This document shows, in pieces, positions 1 through 9,100 of a stretch of 64,000 nt of DNA; position 1 is the stretch's first letter, and each line of letters opens with the position of its first letter. The DNA lies in the NCBI GenBank assembly GCA_903889565.1, contig CAISYC010000044.1, forward strand, positions 1-64,000. Direction: 5' to 3'. The stretch comes from an uncultured beta proteobacterium (lineage in GTDB: Bacteria; Pseudomonadota; Gammaproteobacteria; Burkholderiales; SG8-41). The notes under the pieces are model-generated. The model was not told where the DNA came from, did no database searches, and saw only the letters and a list, made by a program, of their open reading frames with translations. Both the position numbers and the translations under genes were made by a program.

Positions 1-696
1 AAAGGCGGTATCGGCAAGTCATTTGTCAGTACGCTACTGGCGCAGCACATCATCAATGAAACCGGCGCGGCGCGCTGTTTCGACACCGACCAGGAAAACA
101 CAACATTCGAGCATTACAAGGCGCTGTCGGTGCAGCACGTGGTTGTTACCGGCCAGTCCCGGCTGATCGATCCCAAGAAGTTCGATGCGTTGATGGAAAC
201 GCTGTTGACCGAAACGGGCAATTTCGTTATCGACACCGGCGCCAATACGTTTTCGAACCTGCTCGCCTATATGGTCGAGAACGAGATCTTCCCGATGTTG
301 ATGCTGGCCCGCAAAACCACCTATGTGCACACCATCGTCGGTGGCGGCGACACACTGGCCGACACGGCCAATGGCTTTTACGCAATTGCGCAGAAGGTCA
401 GCGGTACGCGGGTTGTGCTGTGGCTAAACGAGCACTTCGGTGAAATCAAGACGGCAGAAGGCAAGCCATTCACTGAAACCCTGGCGTACCGGCAGAGCGC
501 GGGCAGGCTCGCTGGCACCGTGACGCTCTACCGGCGCAACCCTGCCACCTTCGGCGAGGACATCCGGAAGCTCAATACCAAGCGCCATACCATCGCACAG
601 GCGCTTGCCTCACCCGAATACACGTTGATGGAAAAGCAGCGCATCAAGAGCTTCAGCAGGGACGTATTCGACCAGCTGCGGGCGCTTCGGTGGTGA
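1..696 (+). CDS. TraL-like conjugal-transfer P-loop ATPase (5' end cut by window edge)
   Basis: The frame is open from base 1, so the start lies outside the window. The visible 231 residues begin with a Walker A motif, KGGIGKS, followed by FDTDQENTTF and a VIDTGAN segment, an arrangement seen in ParA/MinD-type ATPases and closely resembling TraL/MobD of IncP-type conjugation systems. IncP TraL is about 240 residues, so only about ten residues should be missing. TraL proteins are thought to aid DNA transfer by ATP binding; their exact job is unclear. The gene is followed after 7 bases by an AlpA-type regulator and lies in DNA less GC-rich than the rest of the window, which suggests part of an integrative or mobilisable element. 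A generic ParA-family protein is the alternative. Confidence 0.8.
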   Translation, partial: KGGIGKSFVSTLLAQHIINETGAARCFDTDQENTTFEHYKALSVQHVVVTGQSRLIDPKKFDALMETLLTETGNFVIDTGANTFSNLLAYMVENEIFPMLMLARKTTYVHTIVGGGDTLADTANGFYAIAQKVSGTRVVLWLNEHFGEIKTAEGKPFTETLAYRQSAGRLAGTVTLYRRNPATFGEDIRKLNTKRHTIAQALASPEYTLMEKQRIKSFSRDVFDQLRALRW

Positions 697-703
697 TGAA
701 CGC

Positions 704-1003
704 GTGAACAAGTCGCACGATCTTGGTGGTGGCGAATCTGAAGTTCTCACATTCAGTGCACTGCTGACTCTTCTTGGCAGGCGGTCCAGGCAGTCGATTT
801 ACGATCTGATGCGGCGGGACTCTTCATTCCCGAAGCCGAGGCAGCTCGGTAGTGAGTTCTCAATTGGCTGGCTGCGTGTTGAGGTAATGGACTGGCTTAA
901 ATCGAGGCCGCGTGTCGAGTTGAACGGGCTGGACGCTGTGGAACGTCGGAGGAGAGCTCGATATCTAAAACCGAAGGAAATTTCGCAAGAGCGCTTGAGA
1001 TAA
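704..1003 (+). CDS. AlpA-family helix-turn-helix regulator
   Basis: A 99-residue protein starting at GTG. Residues about 15-70 hold the AlpA/excisionase-like winged-helix pattern: LGRRSRQSIYDLM, then FPKPRQLG, then IGWLRVEVMDWLKSR, with the usual FPKP turn. Members regulate excision and integration of prophages and integrative elements. It follows the TraL-like gene by 7 bases, so the two are probably co-transcribed. The basic C-terminus (RRRRARYLKPK) extends the usual 60-70 residue domain. The domain call is firm; which promoter it controls is unknown, though the AT-rich 222-base gap before the next gene is an obvious candidate. Confidence 0.8.
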   Translation: MNKSHDLGGGESEVLTFSALLTLLGRRSRQSIYDLMRRDSSFPKPRQLGSEFSIGWLRVEVMDWLKSRPRVELNGLDAVERRRRARYLKPKEISQERLR

Positions 1004-1225
1004 TTTGAATGCTTGTCTTAATTCGAACGTAAGAAAAGACAATATCTCGTGACTCACGTATGGCGCTCGCGCGGGCTCAGTGTGCGGCCTTGAGACCAAA
1101 TGTAGAAAATTCCCCGGCCTGAATAATGGAGAATTTGATTCCTAACCTTGCTCAAAGCGGAAGGAATTGTTGAGAAAAAGATATAAGATGTCTTTCAGCT
1201 TACCGTTCGCGCCCTTTTTATCGCA
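1004..1225 (+). promoter_or_regulatory. AT-rich intergenic region upstream of the STAND nuclease gene
   Basis: This 222-base gap is clearly more AT-rich than its flanks and probably carries the promoter of the large NTPase gene. A TATAAG hexamer at 1182-1187 could be a -10 element, but I cannot match it to a -35 at normal spacing. No convincing ribosome-binding site precedes the ATG at 1226. No small gene is evident. Confidence 0.4.
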
Positions 1226-4200
1226 ATGTCACCGACTACGGCAGCTTTCGCCAATCAGGAGAAGTTGAAGCTTGAGTTGCAAGCCGACGATCGTGCATCT
1301 GCGCTTGAGAAACTCGCGGCCGCTCTGCTCGGTCGCCTTCTTGGGATACCGGTTGCAGTTGCCAAGGCAGGATTCCAGCACGGTGGTGACGGGGGGGCTG
1401 CGGGTCAACAAGGGCGTCGCTTCCGACTTGAGTGCAAGAAATACAGTGACAGCACGAGGTTGAGCGATCGTGAGCTGCTGGGCGAGATTGATCACGCACT
1501 TGCACGCGACGAGGCGCTTGAAGCTTGGTTTCTGATCGCGACACGTAGCGTCCCGGAACAGCTTGCGCAGGATCTCTCCCAAAAGGGCGAGAAACTTGGA
1601 GTGCCCATTGTCATCATCGACTGGAGTGATCACGACATCGCGCCACTCGCCGCGCTTTGTGCATTCGACCCCGACTTGGTCGAGGCGATGTTTTCAAAAA
1701 ATGCCGGTGCACTCGCGCGGGCGCTTCATCCTGCGACGGGCGACGTCATCAAGACCTTGCGGCGCAGTCTACAGGGTTGGTGCCTCGGGTTTGAGACGCT
1801 GTGTGCACAGTCGCACGCAAAGCTAGGGAAAATCTGGAACTCAGCGCGCGCGTCCACTGCCGAACTTGGCCAGAACGCCGCTGGTGGCGCGGAGCCGAAG
1901 AGGGTTAGGCGCTCGTCGGTTCACGATGCATTGAATTCGTGGTGGCAGGGCGCAGCGCGGAATGATGCTCCTGCCTCCATTTTCGGCTGGGACGGCGTCG
2001 GCAAGACCTGGGCTGCACTTGATTGGCTGATCGATCGGATGGCCGAGCACCCCGTTGTTCTGGTCGTGCCGTCCTCCGCCGCGGCGAAAATATCCGCAGC
2101 ATCCGAGACATCGATCAAGCGTTTTCTTGCTGAACGCCTTTATGAATTAAGTGGCGTTCGCGACGGGGATCACTGGATGCGCCGTCTCGATTATTTGCTC
2201 AAACGTCCGGCGGGCGAAGGGCCAGTGCTCACTGTATTCTTCGATGGCCTGAATCAAGAGCCCTCGGTTCCATGGCTTCCGATTTTGAAAGTGCTTCAAG
2301 GCGATACTTTCGCCGGACGTGTGCGGGTCATGACGAGCACCCGAACACACCATTTTGAGGACAGGCTTTCCAGATTACGAGGTCTTGTCGTTACCGCTGT
2401 TCCGATCGCCGTAGAAATCTATGATGCGGCTCCTGGCGGTGAACTCGATCAAATGCTTGCCTTCGAGGGGCTTTCCAGATCGGATCTGCATCCAGATTTG
2501 GTTGAGCTGGCGCGGACGCCACGCCTTTTTAAGTTAGTGGTGCGATTCGGTGATCGGCTCGTGGAGGCCGGAAACGTGACGGTCCACAGGCTCCTTTGGG
2601 AGTATGGTCGTGACACTTTTGGTGAACGCGCCGGTACGTCGTTTAGTGAAAACGAATGGCAGGCATGGCTCAAGGAAATCGCGCAGCGCTATCGGGAAGG
2701 TGTTACGGAATTCTCACTCAAGGCGCTTGCCGAAACGACCTCCCGGCCTGACTTGTCGGAGCGCGAGGTTCTCGCACGCTTGAGCGACATCATAGACGGG
2801 CAATTCGCGAAGCCTGGCCCGTCCGGAAGCATGCAACTCACGCCAACGGTCGTCGCACACGCGCTCGGACTCGCACTGCTGGCTCATCTCGATACGGTTG
2901 ATGCGTCGGATTCTGCCGCGGTCGAGCCAGCAGCGATCCAATGGCTGGATCCCATTGCCGGCTTGGATCAACGAGCTGAAATTTTACGGGCGGCGGTGTC
3001 CATTTTTGTAGAGCGCGGCGGATCCACATCAAGAGCTGTTGCCGGTGTGCTGGTGACAGCCTGGCTCCAAACACAAAATGTCGTGGACAGTCATCGTCGG
3101 GAACTTGCCATCCTTGCGCCGTATATCCCCGAGGCCCTGCTTGACGCCATCGAGCGCTCGGATGGCCGTGCGCAAGCGTCAGCCCGCTTGTGGGCTGTCA
3201 ATGCACTGCGGGCTATCCCGCGAGCCGATGGCACCCCGTTAGCCGCGATAGTTGAACGAACACGTGCTTGGTTGTCGATCGTATCGCGTGATGTCGACCC
3301 GAATCGTGACTCCAACCCTGATGTCGAGAAGCATCGCGCGAATCGCTACATGACCAAGATCGGTGTAGACGCTTCGGGCCCAATCACGGTGCTCGGCGTC
3401 AAGCTTCAACTGGTCGATCGCGACGACGGTGCGCTGCAAGTAGTTGTCCCGTCTATCGTCGAGGGGTTTCCACTCAAAAAAGTTCTTGTTTGCTTTGAAG
3501 CGGCAGCGGTCGCTTTTGCCGTGCGCGGTCGCGCGGAGGGTTGGAAGGGACTGAAATGGCTCTGTTATCTCAACGATGTTGATCCTCAGGAAGCAGCGGA
3601 GTCTTTACGTGAACTCTCCAACAGAATTGGCAGTTGCACGCCTGAGCAAGGCATTCATCCGGAATTGCCGGCCCGGGCCGCCGCGCTTATTCTTTGGCTC
3701 AGCGGACAGGAAGTGGACGAAGAAGCGGCCGCTGCTATCGACCCCGGCATTGACCGGGCATTTACCTATGAAAAGGACTATCTCGCTAATCCAAGCCAGA
3801 GTTTTTTTACGCTGGAACGGCGGCACGCGGAGTTGGCCTTGGGCGACCAAGGCCTCGTGCTTGCAAACCGGATTCAACGGACCAAACAATTCTGGCTTGA
3901 CCCGACCTTTCAGGCGCCCAAGGCATTTGTTGATGAGCTCCGCGCCGCGGCTGCAGCCTTTGATGTAGAAAAGCTGAACCGCGAAGGCAGCTACACCCGC
4001 GAGGATCGCGGCTTCGAAGACCTGGAGCCTGTACTCGCCCGCTGCGCCCCCGATTTGCTCGCAGACCTTGTGCGGCGGAAACTGCGAAGTTTCTCCAACT
4101 GTCCACCGGGTTCGCGCTACTGGTGTGCCATAAGCGCGTCGAATCATCTCATTCTGGCAGAAGATGTTGAGGCCACTGCAGCGCAGATTTTGCGACAGAG

Positions 4201-5899
4201 CGCGCGTGACCATGACGATGAACGGGAAGCGTTTGCCGCCAGCAGTCTGCTCATGATCGAGCTTCGGGGGCTTGATACACTCTCTCAGTTTGAGAGGGTG
4301 ATCGCCGCCGGCCTGAAATTCATCCCAGTCGATTTCCGGGAAGTGCTGAATGTTCCGACAGCAAAGGATGTCGACACGCTGATCGCTCGCTACCGGAACG
4401 GTACCCCTCAAGAGCAACACGACCTTATCCTCTTGTTTTCAATTCACCCGAGTGCCTTCGGCGACGAGGCGTGGACATGGCTCGGTAGCCTTGCTCAACA
4501 GCCCGATCACAAGCTTCGGGGAGTCGTGTTTCGCACGCTGGCCTGCGCAGATGCGGTTCGTTTCGGCAAAATGCTTGCCGCTGACGGCTGGTCATGGCAT
4601 GCGAAGGCTGATTTGTGGGTCAACCACTATGGGACAGGTGCACTTATTGAAGCCGAAGCGGCGTTGCCTTTTGACCAACTGGTGCTCCGGCTGGCACCCT
4701 GGCGCTTGCTTGAGGCGGCACGGACACGAGGGGCTGACAAAGGAGAGGTGCGTCTAGCTGCCGAAATCTTTGGCCATGTCCTTGCCGCAGAGAAGATTAA
4801 TGAGCCGGATCCCGGATCAGATCTTTCCGTTAGACGTTCAGACGAAGAAACCGCGCTATTCGTATTATCGATCGAACCAAGGGCGAGTCAGGAGGAGCGA
4901 GATGATTCGTTTGCGTCCCTGCGCGCCGCCATGGATACCGATGCTCGTATCAAGGCTCACCAACGCGCCGCGGAAACTGAGGTCACTCGCGTTGAAGAAG
5001 CCCGGGCGGCGGGCGCAGGTCTTTATCTTACAGACGTTAACGCGGAAGACATGAAGCCGGTGTTGCAGCATGCCCCAGACATGCTCAATCGGTGGATTGA
5101 GGGTTATCGCGAACGCACCAGCGACTTCCGGAGGCGCGTCCGCTTGGCCGAGGCTGCGTATCTGGCGCTTTGCGAGGCACTCCTAACGCATGACCCCTTA
5201 CGCGGCACCGATTTGTGGCGGGCGCTTAAGGCAACGCTGGTAACACGATACATAGGTCCGGCAGAGATAGACGAACTTTTGCATATGGTGTTTCGCGCTC
5301 CCGATTCACCGCCCGTGGGCGCACTTCGCGATGAATTGATTGGCCTCGAATGCTGCCACGCCGATCTGGCTTTGTTCGAGATTGCGCTTTCGGCCTGTTA
5401 CAACGGTAAAGCGGCATGGCTTGCCACCGTTATAGAAGCCGATCGAATGTCGCCCCTTGCCTGGAGGCAAAAGCGTGCTCTGGTGCTAATTGGATATAGC
5501 ATTGCTAACGCCCTGCCGGTCGATGGCGCTTGGCCCGAGGGCCAAATCCGAACCGATCACGCTGCGTTGCGGCACCAGGCCGCACGACATCGCTTGGGTG
5601 AAGGTTGCGCACGTCACTGGTGGCGCGTCTATCTTGTGGCGTCAAATCGCATTGACGCCTATGCGGCGTGGATACTCTTTCTACACGCGGCCGATCGCCG
5701 CGCATGGGTGTGGATGCCCGAAGACGTAAGAGACAAGAACAATAAGGGCAACTTTTTTGCCCTCAAGCTTGCGAATGTGCAACTCAACCGATCAAAATTG
5801 ACGCGAGCGATGGAGAAAAAGTTCGACAAGTTCGATAGAACTTTTCTCGGTCACGACATCGTCAATGGTGTTGGGCCTTGGGGCAAAGATCCAGCGTGA
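1226..5899 (+). CDS. Mrr-like PD-(D/E)XK nuclease fused to a STAND NTPase (Avs-like candidate antiphage sensor)
   Basis: A 1557-residue protein with no frame break. Residues about 20-135 look like an Mrr/restriction-endonuclease-like fold: GGDGG around D55, then FRLECKKY with E69 and K71, giving the D...ExK catalytic pattern. Residues about 230-450 form a P-loop NTPase: Walker A GWDGVGKT (254-261, K260), Walker B VLTVFFDG (334-341, D340) and a sensor-like TSTR segment. The remaining roughly 1000 residues appear mainly helical and match no repeat I can name. Nuclease, NTPase and long helical C-terminus is the layout of Avs-type antiviral STAND proteins, where the C-terminus recognises a phage protein and oligomerisation activates the nuclease. 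The gene stands alone behind transfer and AlpA genes, typical cargo of a mobile element. Architecture is well supported; the defence role is inferred. Confidence 0.75.
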   Translation: MSPTTAAFANQEKLKLELQADDRASALEKLAAALLGRLLGIPVAVAKAGFQHGGDGGAAGQQGRRFRLECKKYSDSTRLSDRELLGEIDHALARDEALEAWFLIATRSVPEQLAQDLSQKGEKLGVPIVIIDWSDHDIAPLAALCAFDPDLVEAMFSKNAGALARALHPATGDVIKTLRRSLQGWCLGFETLCAQSHAKLGKIWNSARASTAELGQNAAGGAEPKRVRRSSVHDALNSWWQGAARNDAPASIFGWDGVGKTWAALDWLIDRMAEHPVVLVVPSSAAAKISAASETSIKRFLAERLYELSGVRDGDHWMRRLDYLLKRPAGEGPVLTVFFDGLNQEPSVPWLPILKVLQGDTFAGRVRVMTSTRTHHFEDRLSRLRGLVVTAVPIAVEIYDAAPGGELDQMLAFEGLSRSDLHPDLVELARTPRLFKLVVRFGDRLVEAGNVTVHRLLWEYGRDTFGERAGTSFSENEWQAWLKEIAQRYREGVTEFSLKALAETTSRPDLSEREVLARLSDIIDGQFAKPGPSGSMQLTPTVVAHALGLALLAHLDTVDASDSAAVEPAAIQWLDPIAGLDQRAEILRAAVSIFVERGGSTSRAVAGVLVTAWLQTQNVVDSHRRELAILAPYIPEALLDAIERSDGRAQASARLWAVNALRAIPRADGTPLAAIVERTRAWLSIVSRDVDPNRDSNPDVEKHRANRYMTKIGVDASGPITVLGVKLQLVDRDDGALQVVVPSIVEGFPLKKVLVCFEAAAVAFAVRGRAEGWKGLKWLCYLNDVDPQEAAESLRELSNRIGSCTPEQGIHPELPARAAALILWLSGQEVDEEAAAAIDPGIDRAFTYEKDYLANPSQSFFTLERRHAELALGDQGLVLANRIQRTKQFWLDPTFQAPKAFVDELRAAAAAFDVEKLNREGSYTREDRGFEDLEPVLARCAPDLLADLVRRKLRSFSNCPPGSRYWCAISASNHLILAEDVEATAAQILRQSARDHDDEREAFAASSLLMIELRGLDTLSQFERVIAAGLKFIPVDFREVLNVPTAKDVDTLIARYRNGTPQEQHDLILLFSIHPSAFGDEAWTWLGSLAQQPDHKLRGVVFRTLACADAVRFGKMLAADGWSWHAKADLWVNHYGTGALIEAEAALPFDQLVLRLAPWRLLEAARTRGADKGEVRLAAEIFGHVLAAEKINEPDPGSDLSVRRSDEETALFVLSIEPRASQEERDDSFASLRAAMDTDARIKAHQRAAETEVTRVEEARAAGAGLYLTDVNAEDMKPVLQHAPDMLNRWIEGYRERTSDFRRRVRLAEAAYLALCEALLTHDPLRGTDLWRALKATLVTRYIGPAEIDELLHMVFRAPDSPPVGALRDELIGLECCHADLALFEIALSACYNGKAAWLATVIEADRMSPLAWRQKRALVLIGYSIANALPVDGAWPEGQIRTDHAALRHQAARHRLGEGCARHWWRVYLVASNRIDAYAAWILFLHAADRRAWVWMPEDVRDKNNKGNFFALKLANVQLNRSKLTRAMEKKFDKFDRTFLGHDIVNGVGPWGKDPA

Positions 5900-5956
5900 A
5901 AGGGTGCTTGTTTCAAGACAAACAGAGTTGAAGCTTGTTTACCGTTTATCAGTCAA

Positions 5957-5976
5957 GTATAGGTGGCAGTATAGGT
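5957..5976. repeat. Short tandem direct repeat GTATAGGT at the island edge
   Basis: GTATAGGT occurs at 5957-5964 and again at 5969-5976, 12 bases apart. A second pair, GCTTGTTT, occurs at 5906-5913 and 5933-5940. They lie in the 278-base gap between the end of the STAND gene and the end of the convergent histidine-kinase gene, where base composition changes. They could be regulatory or a remnant of an attachment region; no integrase or matching second copy is visible. Otherwise I see nothing gene-like in 5900-6177. Confidence 0.35.
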
Positions 5977-6177
5977 CGGTGATCAATCTGCTCGCGAACC
6001 CAATGCCGACGCGGGCTTTACGCCCATGCATCATCGGCGTGTGCGTCGCAGCCGTATTTGTTGCCGGCACCTTTGTTTGTGCAGTCATATGCGGGATTCG
6101 GATAGGAATCCACGCATTTTACGGCCTCGCAGCGTTTCATGCCCCACGGCCCGCGATGCCCGAGGTGCAAGTTTTAA

Positions 6178-9100
6178 TTACGCCGCGGTAGCGACGGAAT
6201 CCGGGGCGAGTGTGAAACGGAAGGTGGTTTGTTCGTCCGGCACCGATTCGGCGCTGACACGCCCTCCGTGGTGTTCGATCAGGCGTTTGACCACGGCGAG
6301 GCCGACACCGGTGCCGGCGAATTCGCTTTCGCTGTGCATGCGCTGGAACAGGTTGAAGAGTTTGCCCGAGTATTTCTGATTGAACCCGACGCCGTTGTCC
6401 CTGACGAAAAACTCCGGTGTGCCGTTGACGTTGACGGCGCCGATCTCGATGCGGGCATCCGCGCGTTTGGCCGAAAACTTGAAGGCATTGCCGATCAGGT
6501 TGGAGAGGATCTGCTGCACCATGGTCGCCTCGGCCGTGATCTTCGGCAGATCGCCGAGAACAAACTGCGCCTGCGGGTGCGCGACCAGCTGGTCTTCCCC
6601 AATTTGTTTCGCCAGTGCCGCCATGTCGATGACGCTGTCCTTGCGTTTGAGGCGTTCGACCCGCGAGTATTCGAGAATATCCTTGATCAGACGGTCCATC
6701 TTGCGCGCGCCGGCGATCACGCGTTCGAGCATGTGGCGGCCCTCGTCGCTCAGTTTTGCGGCCTCCGCTTCGCACAGCATTTCGGCGTAGCCGGAAATTG
6801 CGCGCAGCGGCGCGCGCAAATCATGCGAAACGGAATAGCTGAAGGTTTCGAGATTTTTGGCCAGCCGCTCGAGCGCCTGTTTGCGCGAATCGAGTATCTG
6901 ATTGAGTTGCCTCGCCTCGTCCTCGGCGCGTCTTCGCTGCTCGACCTCGTTGGCGAGATCGGTGTTGTTCTGTTGCAGCAGATCGCGAGCCAGCGAAATT
7001 TCATCGTTCAATTTCCGCAACTGCAGTTCGGCTTCCTTGACGGCGGTGATGTCGGTGCCCAGCACGTAAAAGCCGATTACGCTGCCGTTCTCGGTCTCCG
7101 GAATATAGTGGGCCCAGGTGTAGCCGGTGCGGCCGCCGGGCAGCGGGTGAGAGCGTTCCATGTGTTGCGGTTCGCCGCGCAGTGCCGCGGCCATGCGCGG
7201 CTCGTACTTGAAGAGTTCGCCGGGGGCCACGATTTCCTGCACGGTGCGGCCCAGCATCTCATCGGGTGTCTTGCCCCACCACTCGAAGTATGCCTTGTTG
7301 GCAAAGCGGCAGCGCATGTCCCGATCCCAGTAGGACACCAGCCCCGGTACGTTGTTGGTGATGGCCTTGACGAAGTTTTCGCTCTGGCGCAACGCGGCAT
7401 TGGCCGTTTCCAGCGCTTGCGTGCGTTCGACGACCAACTCTTCAAGGTGGTGCCGGTGGCGGTCGAGTTCTTCGCTGATACGTTTGCGTTCGGTGATGTC
7501 CTCGCGGATGCCGAGGTAATGGGTGATGCGGCCGTCAGACTGTCGGATCGGCGAAATGTGCACAATCTCGGTGAATTCATTGCCGTCCTTGTGGCGGTTG
7601 GTGAATTCGCCCTTCCATGCGTGGCCCGCCGTCAATGTCGCCCACATCGTGCGGTAGGTTGCATCGGGTGTCTTGCCTGACTTGAGCAGGCGCGGATTGC
7701 GGCCGAGCAGTTCATCGCGGGAATAGCCGCTGACGCGGCAGAAGGCGTCGTTGACGAACTCGATGCGCGCGTCTGCGTTGGTGATGATGATGCTGTTGAA
7801 GCTCTGTTCAACAGCAAGCGAGAGCTTGCGCATTTCCTGTTCGACCCGGAATCGTTCCGTAATGTCTGTGTACGAGGCGATGACGCCGCTGACACGCTCA
7901 CCGGCATCACGCAGCGGCTCCGCGTTGACGATGCGCCAGCGCATGCTGCCATCCGGCAGTTTCTGGCCGCGAATGCGTCCGCGTTGCGTTTCTCCGGTTG
8001 CGATTGCCTGTGATATGGCGCGATCCTCGTGCCGAACCGGACGACCGTTTTCATCGACGGTTTCCGGCCAATCCGATGGACTGCGGAACTGTTCAACCAT
8101 TTGCTTTTCGCTGGTGCTGAATATCTTCTCCGCAGCCGGATTGCAGGCAACGACGCGGCCCGACCCGTCGAACATCACGATGCCCTCGGTCAGCGCATTT
8201 ACCATCGAATGGTAGCGATTCTCGCTGAGTTCAAGCGCGGCGCGCGCGCGCGAACTGTCGATGCAGATGGATGCCAGGTGTGTTGCCAAATCAACGAATT
8301 GGCGATCGCAAGTCGAAGGTTCTCCCGGTACGCGGCCGTACATGGCAAAGGTGCCCACCACGTCGTTTTTGGCGTTGAAAATCGGCGTTGACCAGCAGCT
8401 GCGCAAGCCGATCGGCTTCGCCAATGAAACGAAATCCCGCCAGAACGGATGGGTCAGAATGTCAGCGACCACAACCTCCGCCCGGATATACGCTGCAGTG
8501 CCGCAGCAACCGACGCCAGGGCCGATCGCGATGCCATCGATTGCCTGATTGTAGGCGGCGGGCAGACTCGGAGCGGCTGCATGTTTCAGATGTGTACCGG
8601 TTTCATCGATAAGCAGAATGGAGCAGATTTTGTCGTCCGCAAGAAATTCGATGCTGCGCGCAATGGCCCCCAGCGTTTGCAGTATTGGCACGTTACCGGT
8701 AACCATTTCGAGAATGCGTGTCTGTTCCTGCTTGGCCATTTCGACGCGTTTACGTGCAGTGATATTGGTGTGGACGACCACGGCGCCGCCGACCCCCGAT
8801 TTGAGCGGCGCCGCATTCATCAGGAACCAGCGCTTTTCAAACGGTGCATGGCAGGGATATTCGAGTTCGAAGCCCTCGTGCTCGCCGGCAAGTATTCGGC
8901 GAATGCCATCGCAGGCTGCTGCTGCTTCGTCGCTGAATTCGCCGCTGGCATTTGCGCAGATGTCGAGATAGTTGGCGGTGATGCCAGTATTGGCGGGAAT
9001 GACGCCGGCGCCGGGACTGTTCTCCTTCGCGAAGTCTTCCCATGCCTTGTTTACCGTGACTATGACGCCATTGCGGTCGAGCACCACCATCTGGTTGGTG

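Noticed and set aside
1170-1187. Possible -35/-10 pair ahead of the STAND gene (TTGAGA and TATAAG)
   Set aside because: The boxes are only 6 bases apart, far too close for a sigma-70 promoter.
6003-6191. A 62-codon plus-strand frame with a hydrophobic stretch between the STAND gene and the kinase
   Set aside because: It has no good ribosome-binding site, runs 14 bases into the convergent kinase gene and has no recognisable similarity. A hydrophobic run alone is weak evidence.
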